This document shows positions 1-8,559 of a stretch of 64,000 bases of DNA, piece after piece. The DNA comes from [Clostridium] colinum. GTDB taxonomy: Bacteria > Bacillota > Clostridia > Lachnospirales > CAG-274. How positions within the stretch are numbered: position 1 is the stretch's first letter; every line of letters starts with the position of its first letter. Below the pieces are notes generated by a model, which was not told the DNA's origin, did not search any database, and worked only from the letters and a program-made list of their open reading frames with translations. A program made the translations under genes and the position numbers. The stretch lies in assembly GCF_940677205.1 (NCBI RefSeq), contig NZ_OW712331.1, forward strand, positions 682,001 through 746,000, written 5' to 3'.

Positions 1-1
1 T

Positions 2-502
2 AATTCAAACAACAATTTAAATTGTAAGCCAAATAAACCAAACAACAATACAAATAATAACACAAATAACAAACCTTTACCAGAAAAACCTAACCAATCA
101 GTTGAAGATGACAATAATTTAAATAGCTCTGTATCTAATGTAGAACAAGAGGTAGTTAGACTTGTTAATATAGAAAGACAAAAAGCAGGTTTAGCACCAT
201 TAAAAATGGATACACAGTTATCTAAGGTGGCAAGATTAAAATCTGAAGATATGAAGAAAAAAGGATATTTCTCGCATACTTCACCAACATATGGTTCACC
301 TTTTGATATGTTAAAACAATTTAACATTACATATAAGACTGCTGGAGAAAATATTGCTAAAGGACAAAGAACTGCACAACAAGTGGTAGATGCTTGGATG
401 AATTCGGAAGGACATAGAAGAAATATTCTTAGTAAATCATTTACACATATTGGTGTTGGTAATACATCAAATTATTGGACACAATTATTTATAGCTAAAT
501 AA
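2..502 (+). CDS. CAP-domain (SCP/PR-1-like, YkwD family) secreted protein, 5' end missing
   Basis: The reading frame is open from base 2, so the start lies before the window. The visible 166 residues begin with an Asn/Thr/Pro-rich low-complexity linker (about 40 residues) and end in a complete CAP domain. Its hallmarks are AGENIAKGQ, VVDAWMNSEGHRRNIL and HIGVGN, with the His and Glu residues of the CAP cavity (FSHTS, GENIA, GHR). In clostridia such domains sit at the C-terminus of exported cell-wall or spore-coat proteins behind SH3 or LysM repeats; the N-terminal part that would tell is not visible. The substrate of bacterial CAP proteins is not settled. Family call firm, role unknown. Confidence 0.85.
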   Translation, partial: NSNNNLNCKPNKPNNNTNNNTNNKPLPEKPNQSVEDDNNLNSSVSNVEQEVVRLVNIERQKAGLAPLKMDTQLSKVARLKSEDMKKKGYFSHTSPTYGSPFDMLKQFNITYKTAGENIAKGQRTAQQVVDAWMNSEGHRRNILSKSFTHIGVGNTSNYWTQLFIAK

Positions 503-580
503 GCAATTTATACACTTAAAATTTAAAAGTGTACAACTTTTGTTATTTATCCTCCTTTAACATAGATAACAAAATATAAA

Positions 581-627
581 AAATAGACAATAGACTGTTA
601 CATACAGTCTATTGTCTATTTTTAGTT
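581..627. terminator. Strong, probably bidirectional terminator between the CAP gene and scrK
   Basis: A perfect 18-bp stem (581-598 with 604-621) has a 5-base loop. It is followed by T-rich sequence on the plus strand and preceded by A-rich sequence that gives a U-tract on the minus strand. It sits between two convergent genes and can serve both. A weaker 7-bp hairpin with a T-run lies at 511-543, directly behind the CAP gene. Confidence 0.85.
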
Positions 628-705
628 ATTTTAAGAAAATAATAAGTATAATAATTATATATTATAAAAGTAAGTTATAAATATTTATAGTAATTTTTTT
701 ATTTA

Positions 706-1650
706 TTAAATAGATAATACTTGTTCTTTAGTAGGTATAGAATCCATAGCTCCATAGTTTGTACAAGTTATAGCTCCAACTTTATTAGAAAATAAACATA
801 TATCTTTTAATTGTTCAAATGTAGGGTATTTATCTTGATTAATAATATCTAATATTAAAGCTAACATACTGCCTACAAAAGCATCGCCAGCACCAGTAGA
901 GTCTATTTGATTTATTTTTATACTAGGGATAGTATCTATATTATTATTAAAAGATAATAATGTACCATTTTTACCTAAAGTTATAGCTATAATTTTCCCA
1001 CCTAAAGAATGAATATAATTTATACAACTTTCTAAGTCATCTTTTTTAGCTATAAGTTTTATTTCTTCATCACTCATCTTTATAAAATCACTATTTTTTA
1101 TAAAAAATTTACAATCTTCTATAAATTTATCTAGCATATTATTTTTTATAAGATTTTCTCTATAATTAGGATCAAAGGATATAAATATATTTTTTTCTTT
1201 AGCATATTCAAAAAGCTTTATATAAGTTTCTTTTAAATTTCCGTCTAATAAGCCAGTTGCACTTCCAAAATGTAAAATATCTTTATTGTCTATGCAAGAA
1301 AAATCTATTTTTTTATAGCAATAATCTTTGTCACAGCCACGCATAAAAGAGAAATCTCTTTCTCCGTCTTTATCTAATGCAACAAATGCTAAAGTAGTAT
1401 TGCCTTCTTTATAACAAAGATTAGTTTTTATATTATATTTTTCTAATATACTATATAAGTATTCACCAAAAAAATCATTACCTATTTGTCCCATAAACTC
1501 TGCTTCTTTTCCCATTTTAGCAACAGCACAAGCTACATTTGCAGGTGCACCGCCAGCTTTTTTTTCAAAGGATTTAGCATTTTTAAGACCTACTCTGTCA
1601 GTAGAAACCATATCTATTAAAATTTCACCTATACAATAAACTTTATTCAT
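706..1650 (-). CDS. scrK: Fructokinase (PfkB/ribokinase family) of the sucrose island
   Basis: A 314-aa PfkB-family sugar kinase that phosphorylates the fructose released from sucrose-6-phosphate. Visible motifs are the N-terminal GEILIDM strand, the family signature 1 region GGAPANVACAVAKMG (about residues 33-47), and the C-terminal signature STGAGDAFVG with the catalytic Asp (near residue 255). The start ATG has a good AGGAGA site 5 bases upstream and overlaps the end of the LacI-type regulator gene by 8 bp, so the two are translationally coupled. Being last in a cluster with a sucrose PTS enzyme and GH32 hydrolase points to fructose rather than another sugar; the sequence alone cannot exclude other hexoses. 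Confidence 0.88.
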   Translation of the reverse strand: MNKVYCIGEILIDMVSTDRVGLKNAKSFEKKAGGAPANVACAVAKMGKEAEFMGQIGNDFFGEYLYSILEKYNIKTNLCYKEGNTTLAFVALDKDGERDFSFMRGCDKDYCYKKIDFSCIDNKDILHFGSATGLLDGNLKETYIKLFEYAKEKNIFISFDPNYRENLIKNNMLDKFIEDCKFFIKNSDFIKMSDEEIKLIAKKDDLESCINYIHSLGGKIIAITLGKNGTLLSFNNNIDTIPSIKINQIDSTGAGDAFVGSMLALILDIINQDKYPTFEQLKDICLFSNKVGAITCTNYGAMDSIPTKEQVLSI

Positions 1651-2644
1651 AATTATCTCCTATGTTTTTTATAGATTCTCCTAAAATAAGTTTTAAATCT
1701 ATATCAACTTTTTCATCATTACTATTGTTACTTATTAAATTTAGAATATTTTTTGTTGCTATTTTACCTAATAGTTCGTAGTTAAACTCTATTGTTGTAA
1801 TAGAAGGCTTTATTACAGAGCTTACTTCATAACCACCAAAACCAGCAACAGATATTTCATCTGGTATTTTTATACCTTGTTCATTAAGATAAAGCATAAA
1901 GCCCAAGCAAATATTATCTGTTGCACATATAACACCTGTAGGGTTAAACTTTAAAACATCATTTCCTTTATTATAGGCTTTTTTAAAAGAAAAATCTGTT
2001 TCTACAAAATTTATAGTGTAGTTAGATACATTTTTTTTATAAAAATCATAAAAGCCTTTTTTTCTTTCTATACCTACAGATTTATCTTTTTCATTAACAC
2101 CTAGAAAAACTATATTTTTGTGGTTATTTTTATAAAAATATTCTGCCATTATATATCCAGCTTTGTAATCATCAATACAAATATAATTTACATTTTCATT
2201 TTTTTGATTTAGAAAAATTATAGGTATTTTTATGTTATTATATATTTTTATATGGTCATTAGTTATTCCTAAAGTGTAAACTATAATACCATCAACACCT
2301 TGATTATACAAAGAGGTTATACAATCAATTTCTTTTTTTAAATCAAGATTTGAAGATTGCATTAAAATAGTATAATTATTTTCTACACAAGTATTATTTA
2401 TACCATTTAAAACTTTGCCAACAGTTATAGAGTCTATCCTAGGGATAACAGCACCTATTAGATTGCTATTTTTAGATTTTAATCTTTTAGCAAAGAAATT
2501 TGATTTAAAACCAGTTTTTTCTATTGCTTCTTTAATTTTTTCTTTATTTTCTTTACTAACATATCCACCATTTAAATATCGTGAAACACTACTTTTAGAT
2601 ACTTGACACATATTTGCTATATCTTGTATAGTAACTTTACTCAT
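1643..2644 (-). CDS. scrR: LacI-family repressor of the sucrose genes
   Basis: A 333-aa LacI/GalR regulator. Residues 1-50 form the helix-turn-helix plus hinge helix (VTIQDIANMCQVSKSSVSRYL, then FAKRLKSKNSNLIGAVIP), followed by a periplasmic-binding-protein-like effector domain (GVICATDNICLGFMLYL, PDEISVAGFGGYE). It has its own sigma-A promoter at 2677-2705 and overlaps scrK by 8 bp, giving a scrR-scrK transcription unit. The likely target is the palindrome at 5548-5563 just downstream of the scrA promoter. The effector is probably sucrose-6-phosphate or fructose, by analogy with other ScrR proteins (inference). Confidence 0.87.
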   Translation of the reverse strand: MSKVTIQDIANMCQVSKSSVSRYLNGGYVSKENKEKIKEAIEKTGFKSNFFAKRLKSKNSNLIGAVIPRIDSITVGKVLNGINNTCVENNYTILMQSSNLDLKKEIDCITSLYNQGVDGIIVYTLGITNDHIKIYNNIKIPIIFLNQKNENVNYICIDDYKAGYIMAEYFYKNNHKNIVFLGVNEKDKSVGIERKKGFYDFYKKNVSNYTINFVETDFSFKKAYNKGNDVLKFNPTGVICATDNICLGFMLYLNEQGIKIPDEISVAGFGGYEVSSVIKPSITTIEFNYELLGKIATKNILNLISNNSNDEKVDIDLKLILGESIKNIGDNYE

Positions 2645-2676
2645 TTAAAACCTCTTTAAAATATTTTATTTATTTA

Positions 2677-2705
2677 ATATTATCAATTAAGTAATTATGT
2701 GTCAA
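2677..2705 (-). promoter_or_regulatory. Sigma-A promoter of scrR-scrK
   Basis: Reading the minus strand: TTGACA (2700-2705), 17-base spacer, TAATAT (2677-2682). It starts directly behind the scrB stop codon and 33 bases ahead of the scrR start, so the regulator and kinase can be expressed independently of scrAB. Confidence 0.85.
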
Positions 2706-2708
2706 CAT

Positions 2709-4130
2709 CTACTTTGTTGAAAAACTATTTAAAGTATATAAAGTGTTTTCAGTGTTATTACCATTTATTTCTAAGTTAATATTATTTTCTTTTGGATAAA
2801 ATCTTGTAGAGAAAACTTCTTCACCATCATTAATAAAAATTTCTATGGAAGAATAATCTACAAATATTTGAATTTTGTTACAACTATTAATTTCTACACT
2901 TCTGCTAGTTCTTCCACAACCTAAGTCATTGTTATTAAATTTTAATGTGAACAAATTATTTTTAAATTGGATAATAGTATCATCTGCCAATACAATTGTT
3001 ATATTTTTTAAAATATTTTCTATTAAAAGTTCAAAACAACATACTATATTATATTTTTGGTTATTTTGTATATTTAATTTTTCTTTTCGAAGTGTTTTTA
3101 ATTCCTCAATAGGTTGTTGATATATTTTATTATCTATTATGTTTAAAACTCGAGGTATAGTTAAAGCGTGTTGCCAACCATTTTCAATAGTTTTATTAGT
3201 GTAATATGGGTCTATATCTGGTAAACCTAACCAACCAATTAAAATTCTTCTATTTTTATTATCTAAAAATGTTTGAGGGGCATAGAAATCAAACCCTCTA
3301 TCTATTTCTGTAAATTCATTTAAACTATAATTAGATGTTTTATAATCACCAGTTAAAATATAATATCCAGATTGATATATATTTTGATATTTATACCCAT
3401 CTTCTTTAACACCTTGAGGCGAAATCATAACTATTGTTTTATTATCTAAAATAAATAAATCAGGACATTCCCACATATATCCAAAAATATTTTTACTTTC
3501 AATAGTATTTAAAAAACTCCAATTTATTTTATCTAAAGATTTGTAAAGTAAAATTATTCCTTTGTCTTCTTTAGTTCTAGCACCTAAAACCATATAATAA
3601 ACATCATTTTCTTTCCAAACCTTAGGGTCTCTAATGTGGCAAGTTAAATTTTTAGGGTAATCATCATTAGTAAGTAAACATTTTTTATTAATAATTTTAT
3701 TACCATCACTAATAGCTAAAATAGTATTTGAACCTCTACCATTATTTATATAATCATAATCTTCATCCTCATATTTAACGTTACCAGTATAATAGAGATA
3801 CATTGTATCATTTTCAATTAAAGCAGAGCCAGAATAAACACCGTGACAGTCGAAAGGTTGGTCTGGTAAAAGGGGGACACCTAAGTATTCCCAATTTATT
3901 AAATCTTTACTTTTATAATGTCCCCAAAATTTTAATTCTCCATTAGGATTAAAAGGTGAATATTGAAAAAATATATGATAATCACCTTTAAAATAACAAA
4001 GGCCATTAGGGTCATTAAGCCAACCTATAGGTGGCATTAAATGAAAGTTTAATCTCCATAAATCGTTATTGAATTTATTTTCTTCTATTATTTCAATAGA
4101 TTTTTTTAAATGTTTTGTTAATGAATTCAT
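2709..4130 (-). CDS. scrB: Sucrose-6-phosphate hydrolase (GH32)
   Basis: A 473-aa GH32 enzyme that splits intracellular sucrose-6-phosphate into glucose-6-phosphate and fructose. All three acidic active-site motifs are present: WLNDPNG with the nucleophile Asp40, HIRDPKVW with the transition-state-stabilising Asp, and MWECPDLF with the acid/base Glu. The last ~130 residues form the usual beta-sandwich module. There is no signal peptide, which fits a cytoplasmic enzyme fed by a PTS rather than a secreted invertase. It begins 18 bp after scrA with a GGGAGT ribosome site, so scrA-scrB form one operon. Confidence 0.93.
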   Translation of the reverse strand: MNSLTKHLKKSIEIIEENKFNNDLWRLNFHLMPPIGWLNDPNGLCYFKGDYHIFFQYSPFNPNGELKFWGHYKSKDLINWEYLGVPLLPDQPFDCHGVYSGSALIENDTMYLYYTGNVKYEDEDYDYINNGRGSNTILAISDGNKIINKKCLLTNDDYPKNLTCHIRDPKVWKENDVYYMVLGARTKEDKGIILLYKSLDKINWSFLNTIESKNIFGYMWECPDLFILDNKTIVMISPQGVKEDGYKYQNIYQSGYYILTGDYKTSNYSLNEFTEIDRGFDFYAPQTFLDNKNRRILIGWLGLPDIDPYYTNKTIENGWQHALTIPRVLNIIDNKIYQQPIEELKTLRKEKLNIQNNQKYNIVCCFELLIENILKNITIVLADDTIIQFKNNLFTLKFNNNDLGCGRTSRSVEINSCNKIQIFVDYSSIEIFINDGEEVFSTRFYPKENNINLEINGNNTENTLYTLNSFSTK

Positions 4131-4148
4131 AAATTACTCCCTATATAA

Positions 4149-5531
4149 TTAATCTTCTTTTATTCCTAATATCCAAGTTAGTACAAATGATACAGAAATA
4201 GAAATAGCCATAGTAATAATATAATTTAAAGGACTATGAAGGTGTAATAAAATACCAAATATACCTGTTACACCAGTTCCAGTAGCACCAAGCCCTACAA
4301 TAGAGGCATATAAAGCACCACAAGCAGCACCAATAGATGCGGCGATAAATGGTTTTACATATCTAAGATTAACACCAAATATAGCAGGTTCTGTAATACC
4401 CATAAAAGCACTAAGAGAAGAAGGTAAAGCCATAGATTTTAATTTTTTGTTTTTAGTTTTTAACGCAACAGCAAGAGCAGCACCACCTTGTGCAACATTT
4501 GCAGCAGATGCAAGAGGTAACCAATAAGTATAGCCAAATTTATCTATTTGACCTAAGTCTATAACTGTGTACATATGATGTATACCAGATACAACAGTAG
4601 TAGCATAAGCACCACCCATTAAAAAGCTACCTATACCAAATGGTAAAGTTAAAAGAAATTGTATACCAGTTATAATACTATTTTCAATCCAAACAAAAAC
4701 AGGTCCAACAATAGCTAATGTAAGATATCCTGTTATAAATACACTAACAAGAGGTGTAACAAATAAATCAAACATAGGTGGTATTATTTTGTGTAATTTT
4801 TTTTCTATTACACTTAAAATCCAAACTGCAATAATAACAGGTATAACGTGTCCTTGGTAACCTATCATGTCTATTTCATAAAGACCAAAAAATACAGATT
4901 GAGTATTTAAAACACCTTCAGATGCAACAGTCCACGCATTTTGTAGGTCTGGATGGATCATTAACATACCTATAACAGCTGCTAAATATTGATTAGCTCC
5001 AAAAACTTTACCAGCACTAAAAGCTATTAATATTGGTAAAAATACATAAGCTGTATTACTAAATAATTTGGCAAATACATACATAGAGCTAGATGTATCT
5101 ATATTTAAAAAGTTATTATTAACCATAAAGTTAAGAGCTTCAATTAAGCCCATTAAAAAACCACTAGCCACAATAGCAGGTATTATAGGTACAAAAATAT
5201 CACCAATAGTTTTTATACCTCTTTTAAATATATTTTGTTTTTGAGCAGAAATATTTTTTATTTCTTCTTTGGAAGTTTCTTCTATACCAGCAATTTTAAT
5301 AAATTCTTCATAAACTTTATTTACAACACCAGTACCTAAAATTATTTGTAATTGTCCAGAGGCTAAAAAAGCACCTTTAACACCGTCAATATTTTCGATA
5401 GATGACTTATCTATTTTTTCGTTATCTGATACAACTAATCTAAGCCTAGTTGCACAATGGGCAGCAGATATTAAGTTATCTTTACCACCAATTTTATCGA
5501 AAATTTCTTTAGCAGTATTATTGTAATTCAT
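4149..5531 (-). CDS. scrA: Sucrose-specific PTS enzyme IIBC
   Basis: A 460-aa EIIBC of the glucose/sucrose superfamily that imports and phosphorylates sucrose. The N-terminal EIIB domain (about 1-80) carries the phosphorylated cysteine in AAHCATRLRL (Cys26). Residues ~105-455 are the multi-spanning EIIC with the sugar-site signature MGITEPAIFG. There is no EIIA domain, so phosphate must come from a IIA encoded elsewhere. I place the start at the ATG at 5531, behind AAGGAGAG. A longer frame begins 15 codons upstream, but that extension would run through the operator and lacks a ribosome site. Substrate assignment rests on the scrB/scrK/scrR neighbours as well as on family similarity. Confidence 0.9.
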   Translation of the reverse strand: MNYNNTAKEIFDKIGGKDNLISAAHCATRLRLVVSDNEKIDKSSIENIDGVKGAFLASGQLQIILGTGVVNKVYEEFIKIAGIEETSKEEIKNISAQKQNIFKRGIKTIGDIFVPIIPAIVASGFLMGLIEALNFMVNNNFLNIDTSSSMYVFAKLFSNTAYVFLPILIAFSAGKVFGANQYLAAVIGMLMIHPDLQNAWTVASEGVLNTQSVFFGLYEIDMIGYQGHVIPVIIAVWILSVIEKKLHKIIPPMFDLFVTPLVSVFITGYLTLAIVGPVFVWIENSIITGIQFLLTLPFGIGSFLMGGAYATTVVSGIHHMYTVIDLGQIDKFGYTYWLPLASAANVAQGGAALAVALKTKNKKLKSMALPSSLSAFMGITEPAIFGVNLRYVKPFIAASIGAACGALYASIVGLGATGTGVTGIFGILLHLHSPLNYIITMAISISVSFVLTWILGIKED

Positions 5532-5547
5532 TTTATTCACTCTCCTT

Positions 5548-5563
5548 ATGAAATCGGTTTCAT
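5548..5563. promoter_or_regulatory. LacI-type operator at scrA, probable ScrR site
   Basis: ATGAAATCGGTTTCAT is a 16-bp near-perfect palindrome around a central CG, the hallmark of LacI/GalR operators. It lies about 7-22 bases downstream of the expected scrA transcription start and immediately upstream of the ribosome site, an ideal roadblock position. I found no second copy in front of scrR, so autoregulation is not evident. Confidence 0.8.
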
Positions 5564-5576
5564 ATTTTTTAAACAC

Positions 5577-5605
5577 ATTATATAATAATAATTTTATTTT
5601 GTAAA
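5577..5605 (-). promoter_or_regulatory. Sigma-A promoter of scrAB
   Basis: Minus strand: TTTACA (5600-5605), 17-base spacer, TATAAT (5577-5582). The operator follows directly downstream. Confidence 0.8.
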
Positions 5606-5769
5606 TGGTATTTTTAGATAAAAATTTATTATAAAATAAAGGTAGTTTTTTTAGTATAAAGGTTATAAAATTATATAAAAAAATATATTTATTTTTAGAT
5701 ATTTATAAACATATTATTTTATGTTATAATTAAATATAATAATTTTGTTATGAAAGTTGGTGTTATTTT

Positions 5770-6138
5770 ATGGAAACCATAGAATTTTTAACATTTAGAG
5801 AAATTATTTTTTGTATAATATTATCTTTTATTATATTAATTTTTTTAAAAGTATTTTTATTTTTTAAAAAATTATTTGGTGATTATGAATATCCTATAAA
5901 AGTTTTTAGTTCTATGATTAAGGATTTTTATATAGTTTTTCATAAAGAAGCAATAGCTTTTAGAGGGAATATATATAAAAGAGGTATGATAATAAGAGTA
6001 ATAACTTCTAAAAAAAAGGTATATGAAGGAGAATTTGTAGGATTTAATGGCAAAGATATGATTTGTATTATTACAAAAAACTCAATAGTTACAAACCATA
6101 TAAAAAATATAAAAGATATTATTTTAATAAAAGAATAA
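5770..6138 (+). CDS. Small membrane-anchored protein of unknown function
   Basis: 122 aa. One strongly hydrophobic N-terminal segment (about residues 11-33) is followed by a basic, soluble C-terminal part containing a short beta-rich stretch (GMIIRVITSKKKVYEGEFVG). I do not recognise a family. A TATAAT box lies at about 5723-5728, and the start ATG is preceded by only a weak ribosome site (GTTGGTG). The next gene starts 55 bp downstream on the same strand and has its own GGAGG-like site, so co-transcription is possible but unproven. Confidence 0.6.
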   Translation: METIEFLTFREIIFCIILSFIILIFLKVFLFFKKLFGDYEYPIKVFSSMIKDFYIVFHKEAIAFRGNIYKRGMIIRVITSKKKVYEGEFVGFNGKDMICIITKNSIVTNHIKNIKDIILIKE

Positions 6139-6193
6139 ACAATTAATATTATTTTTCGTATAGTATGTTAGTAGACTTAGGAGGATTAGAAAA

Positions 6194-7672
6194 ATGAAAA
6201 AGAACATAAAAAAATTTATAATTTGTACAACATTATCAACAATGTTTTTATCTAATAGTGTGTATGCATATACAAAAAAGAATGTCTCTGTAAATATAGA
6301 CAATATGTTACAACCAATAAAGTCTAATGTTATAAATAAAGATGGACATACATTAGTAGCTTTTAGAGATTTATTTGAAATGTTAGATGCAAAAGTAGAT
6401 TGGAATGATGTAAAAAGAGAAATAACTGCAAAAAAAGATGATAAAACATTAATTATAAATGTAGATACTAATAAAGCAAAATTAAATGATAAATATTTAG
6501 ATTTGCCTGTTTCTGTTGAAATAATAGATGGAGCCACTTATGTACCACTAAGATTTGTATGTGAAGCTTTTGATATGAAAGTGGAATGGGACAGTGAAAA
6601 ACAAAAAATAGCAATAAATACTGGAAAAAAAGGATACATATATTTAGATGATTTATATACAAAAGATAACACTAAAACATTATCTCAAGAAGAAGCTGTT
6701 AAAACAGCACAAAGTAAAAATTCTAATATAAAAAATTTAAATGATGCTATCGAATATAGTAAAAAGGTATCTTTTGATTTAAACGAGAAAATTGTAGGAC
6801 AAAATTATTATGACCCAGCAATAGAAAGTATTTTAAGAAATATAAATAGTTTAGATGCACAAGTACAAGACAAAGATATTAATCAAAAAATAATTGAAGA
6901 CAGTATAGAATTAAGCGTTATTAGTGCTGCGGCTAATATAAAAACAACTAAACTTAACATAGCTAGCTTAGAAAAAAACATTGAAGCAAATGAAAAAAAT
7001 ATTGAAGCTTTAGAATTAAAATATAAATATGGTATGATTTCTGAAAATAAATTAAAACAAGCTAAAGATACACAAAAAAATAATAAATTAAATTTAGAAG
7101 CATTAAAAAGTTCTTTAAAAACGCAACAACAAGTATTAAATAATATATTAGGTCAAGATTATGACATAAATGTAGACATAAAATTAAAAGACGATTTTAA
7201 TGAAATAGATAAAATAGATATTGAAACATACACAAAAAGAGCTAAAGAAGGAGATATATCTATCCAGTTACTTAAAAAGAATTTAGAAAGATTAGAAGAA
7301 ATAAGAAAAAATTATAGTCACACATTATCTGAAGAAGATAAAATTAAAGCGGATAATGATATAAAAACAGCTCAAAGAAAATTAGAAGATGCTAAAACAA
7401 ATATGGAAAACCAGTTAAGAAGTAGTTATGATAATTTAATAAAAATGAGAGATACAGACAAAACTTTAAAAAGAGATTTAGAAAAATCAATTGATGAATA
7501 TAACAAAGTGGCGGCAAATTATATTAGTGGTAATGCAACTTTAAATCAAGTTAAACAAGCAGAGCTTGGTATATTAAATGTAGAAAAACAAATAGAACAA
7601 AACAAAATAAACTTTGCAACTTCTTTATATACTTTTGAAAAACCATATTTAAGTAGCCCTTCAAGTAAATAA
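6194..7672 (+). CDS. Exported stalk-domain (copper amine oxidase N-like) protein with TolC-like coiled-coil region
   Basis: 492 aa. Residues 1-25 are a signal peptide ending near VYAYT. Residues ~30-140 match the copper-amine-oxidase N-terminal 'stalk' domain: GHTLVAFRDLFEMLDAKVDW and ATYVPLRFVCEAFDMKVEW are its two diagnostic repeats. Residues ~160-480 are long, charged, heptad-patterned helices (TLSQEEAVKTAQSKN, ALELKYKYGMISENKLKQA, VAANYISGNATLNQVKQAE). These resemble the repeated helical hairpins of TolC/outer-membrane-efflux proteins. The stalk domain anchors many clostridial surface proteins. A TolC channel is not expected in a cell with no outer membrane, so this is probably a surface coiled-coil protein. 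Function unknown. Confidence 0.75.
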   Translation: MKKNIKKFIICTTLSTMFLSNSVYAYTKKNVSVNIDNMLQPIKSNVINKDGHTLVAFRDLFEMLDAKVDWNDVKREITAKKDDKTLIINVDTNKAKLNDKYLDLPVSVEIIDGATYVPLRFVCEAFDMKVEWDSEKQKIAINTGKKGYIYLDDLYTKDNTKTLSQEEAVKTAQSKNSNIKNLNDAIEYSKKVSFDLNEKIVGQNYYDPAIESILRNINSLDAQVQDKDINQKIIEDSIELSVISAAANIKTTKLNIASLEKNIEANEKNIEALELKYKYGMISENKLKQAKDTQKNNKLNLEALKSSLKTQQQVLNNILGQDYDINVDIKLKDDFNEIDKIDIETYTKRAKEGDISIQLLKKNLERLEEIRKNYSHTLSEEDKIKADNDIKTAQRKLEDAKTNMENQLRSSYDNLIKMRDTDKTLKRDLEKSIDEYNKVAANYISGNATLNQVKQAELGILNVEKQIEQNKINFATSLYTFEKPYLSSPSSK

Positions 7673-7715
7673 AAATTATTTAAGATTAACTGTAAATAAT
7701 TAGAAAGTAAAAAAT

Positions 7716-7743
7716 GTATAATTTTAATACCTTTGGAAAATAT
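7716..7743 (+). promoter_or_regulatory. Possible sigma-F/G-type promoter of sigG
   Basis: GTATA (7716-7720) is followed after 14 bases by GGAAAATAT (7735-7743), similar to the forespore sigma-F pattern (GYATA, then GGnnAnAnT). No good sigma-A box is seen here, and sigG is normally forespore-controlled. One -10 base deviates, so this is tentative. Confidence 0.35.
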
Positions 7744-7776
7744 CTTTATATAAGGAATTTTTCGGAGGTATTTTTT

Positions 7777-8550
7777 ATGTCAGGATATAAGGTTGAAATA
7801 TGTGGAGTTAATACAAGTAAATTGCCTATATTAAAAAATGAAGAAAAAGAAGAATTGTTTAAGCGTGTTCAAGCTGGAGATGAAAAAGCAAAAGAGGAAT
7901 TTATATATAGTAACTTAAGGCTTGTTTTAAGTGTTATAAAAAAGTTTTCTAATCGTGGAGAAAATATAGATGATATATTTCAAGTTGGTGTAATAGGGCT
8001 TATAAAAGCTATAAATAATTTTGATGTAAATCAAGGTGTTAAACTTAGCACATATGCAGTTCCTATGATTATAGGTGAAGTTAGAAGATACCTTAGAGAT
8101 TATAATTCTATAAGAGTTAGTAGGTCTTTAAGAGATATAGCTTATAAATCTTTACAAACAAAAGAAATGCTTATTAATAAAAATTGTAAAGAGCCTACCA
8201 TAGAAGAAATAGCTAAGGAACTTAACATAGATAAAGAAGACATTATAGTAGCTTTAGATGCTATCCAAGAGCCTATATCTTTGTTTGAACCAGTATATAA
8301 TGATGGAAGTGATTCTATTTTTGTTATGGACCAAGTTAAAGATGATAAAAACAATGATAACCAATGGGTAGAAAATATTAGTCTTAATGAAGCTATGAAA
8401 AAACTTAATGAAAGAGAAAAATATATTATAAAACTTAGATTTTTTGAGGGTAAAACTCAAATGGAAGTGGCTGAAGAAATAAATATTAGCCAAGCACAAG
8501 TTAGTAGATTAGAAAAAAGTGCTTTAAAAAATATGCGTAAATATATGTAG
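7777..8550 (+). CDS. sigG: Forespore sigma factor sigma-G
   Basis: 257 aa, the typical sigma-G length. The N-terminus KVEICGVNTSKLP is the near-invariant sigma-G signature. Region 2 (NLRLVLSVIKKFSNRGENIDDIFQVGVIGLIKA), region 3 and the region 4 helix-turn-helix (KTQMEVAEEINISQAQVSRLE) are complete. I start at the ATG at 7777, behind a textbook CGGAGGT site 8 bases away. An upstream in-frame ATG would add 21 residues not found in the family and has no ribosome site. Sigma-G directs late forespore genes such as the SASP gene at 43677. Confidence 0.96.
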   Translation: MSGYKVEICGVNTSKLPILKNEEKEELFKRVQAGDEKAKEEFIYSNLRLVLSVIKKFSNRGENIDDIFQVGVIGLIKAINNFDVNQGVKLSTYAVPMIIGEVRRYLRDYNSIRVSRSLRDIAYKSLQTKEMLINKNCKEPTIEEIAKELNIDKEDIIVALDAIQEPISLFEPVYNDGSDSIFVMDQVKDDKNNDNQWVENISLNEAMKKLNEREKYIIKLRFFEGKTQMEVAEEINISQAQVSRLEKSALKNMRKYM

Positions 8551-8559
8551 GAGATAAAA

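Noticed and set aside
5532-5576. Longer N-terminus for scrA
   Set aside because: The extension would cover the operator and ribosome site, begins at the promoter -10 region and adds residues absent from PTS IIB domains.
6124-6537. 137-codon minus-strand frame
   Set aside because: Antisense to the signal peptide and stalk domain of the 6194 gene, with no ribosome site.
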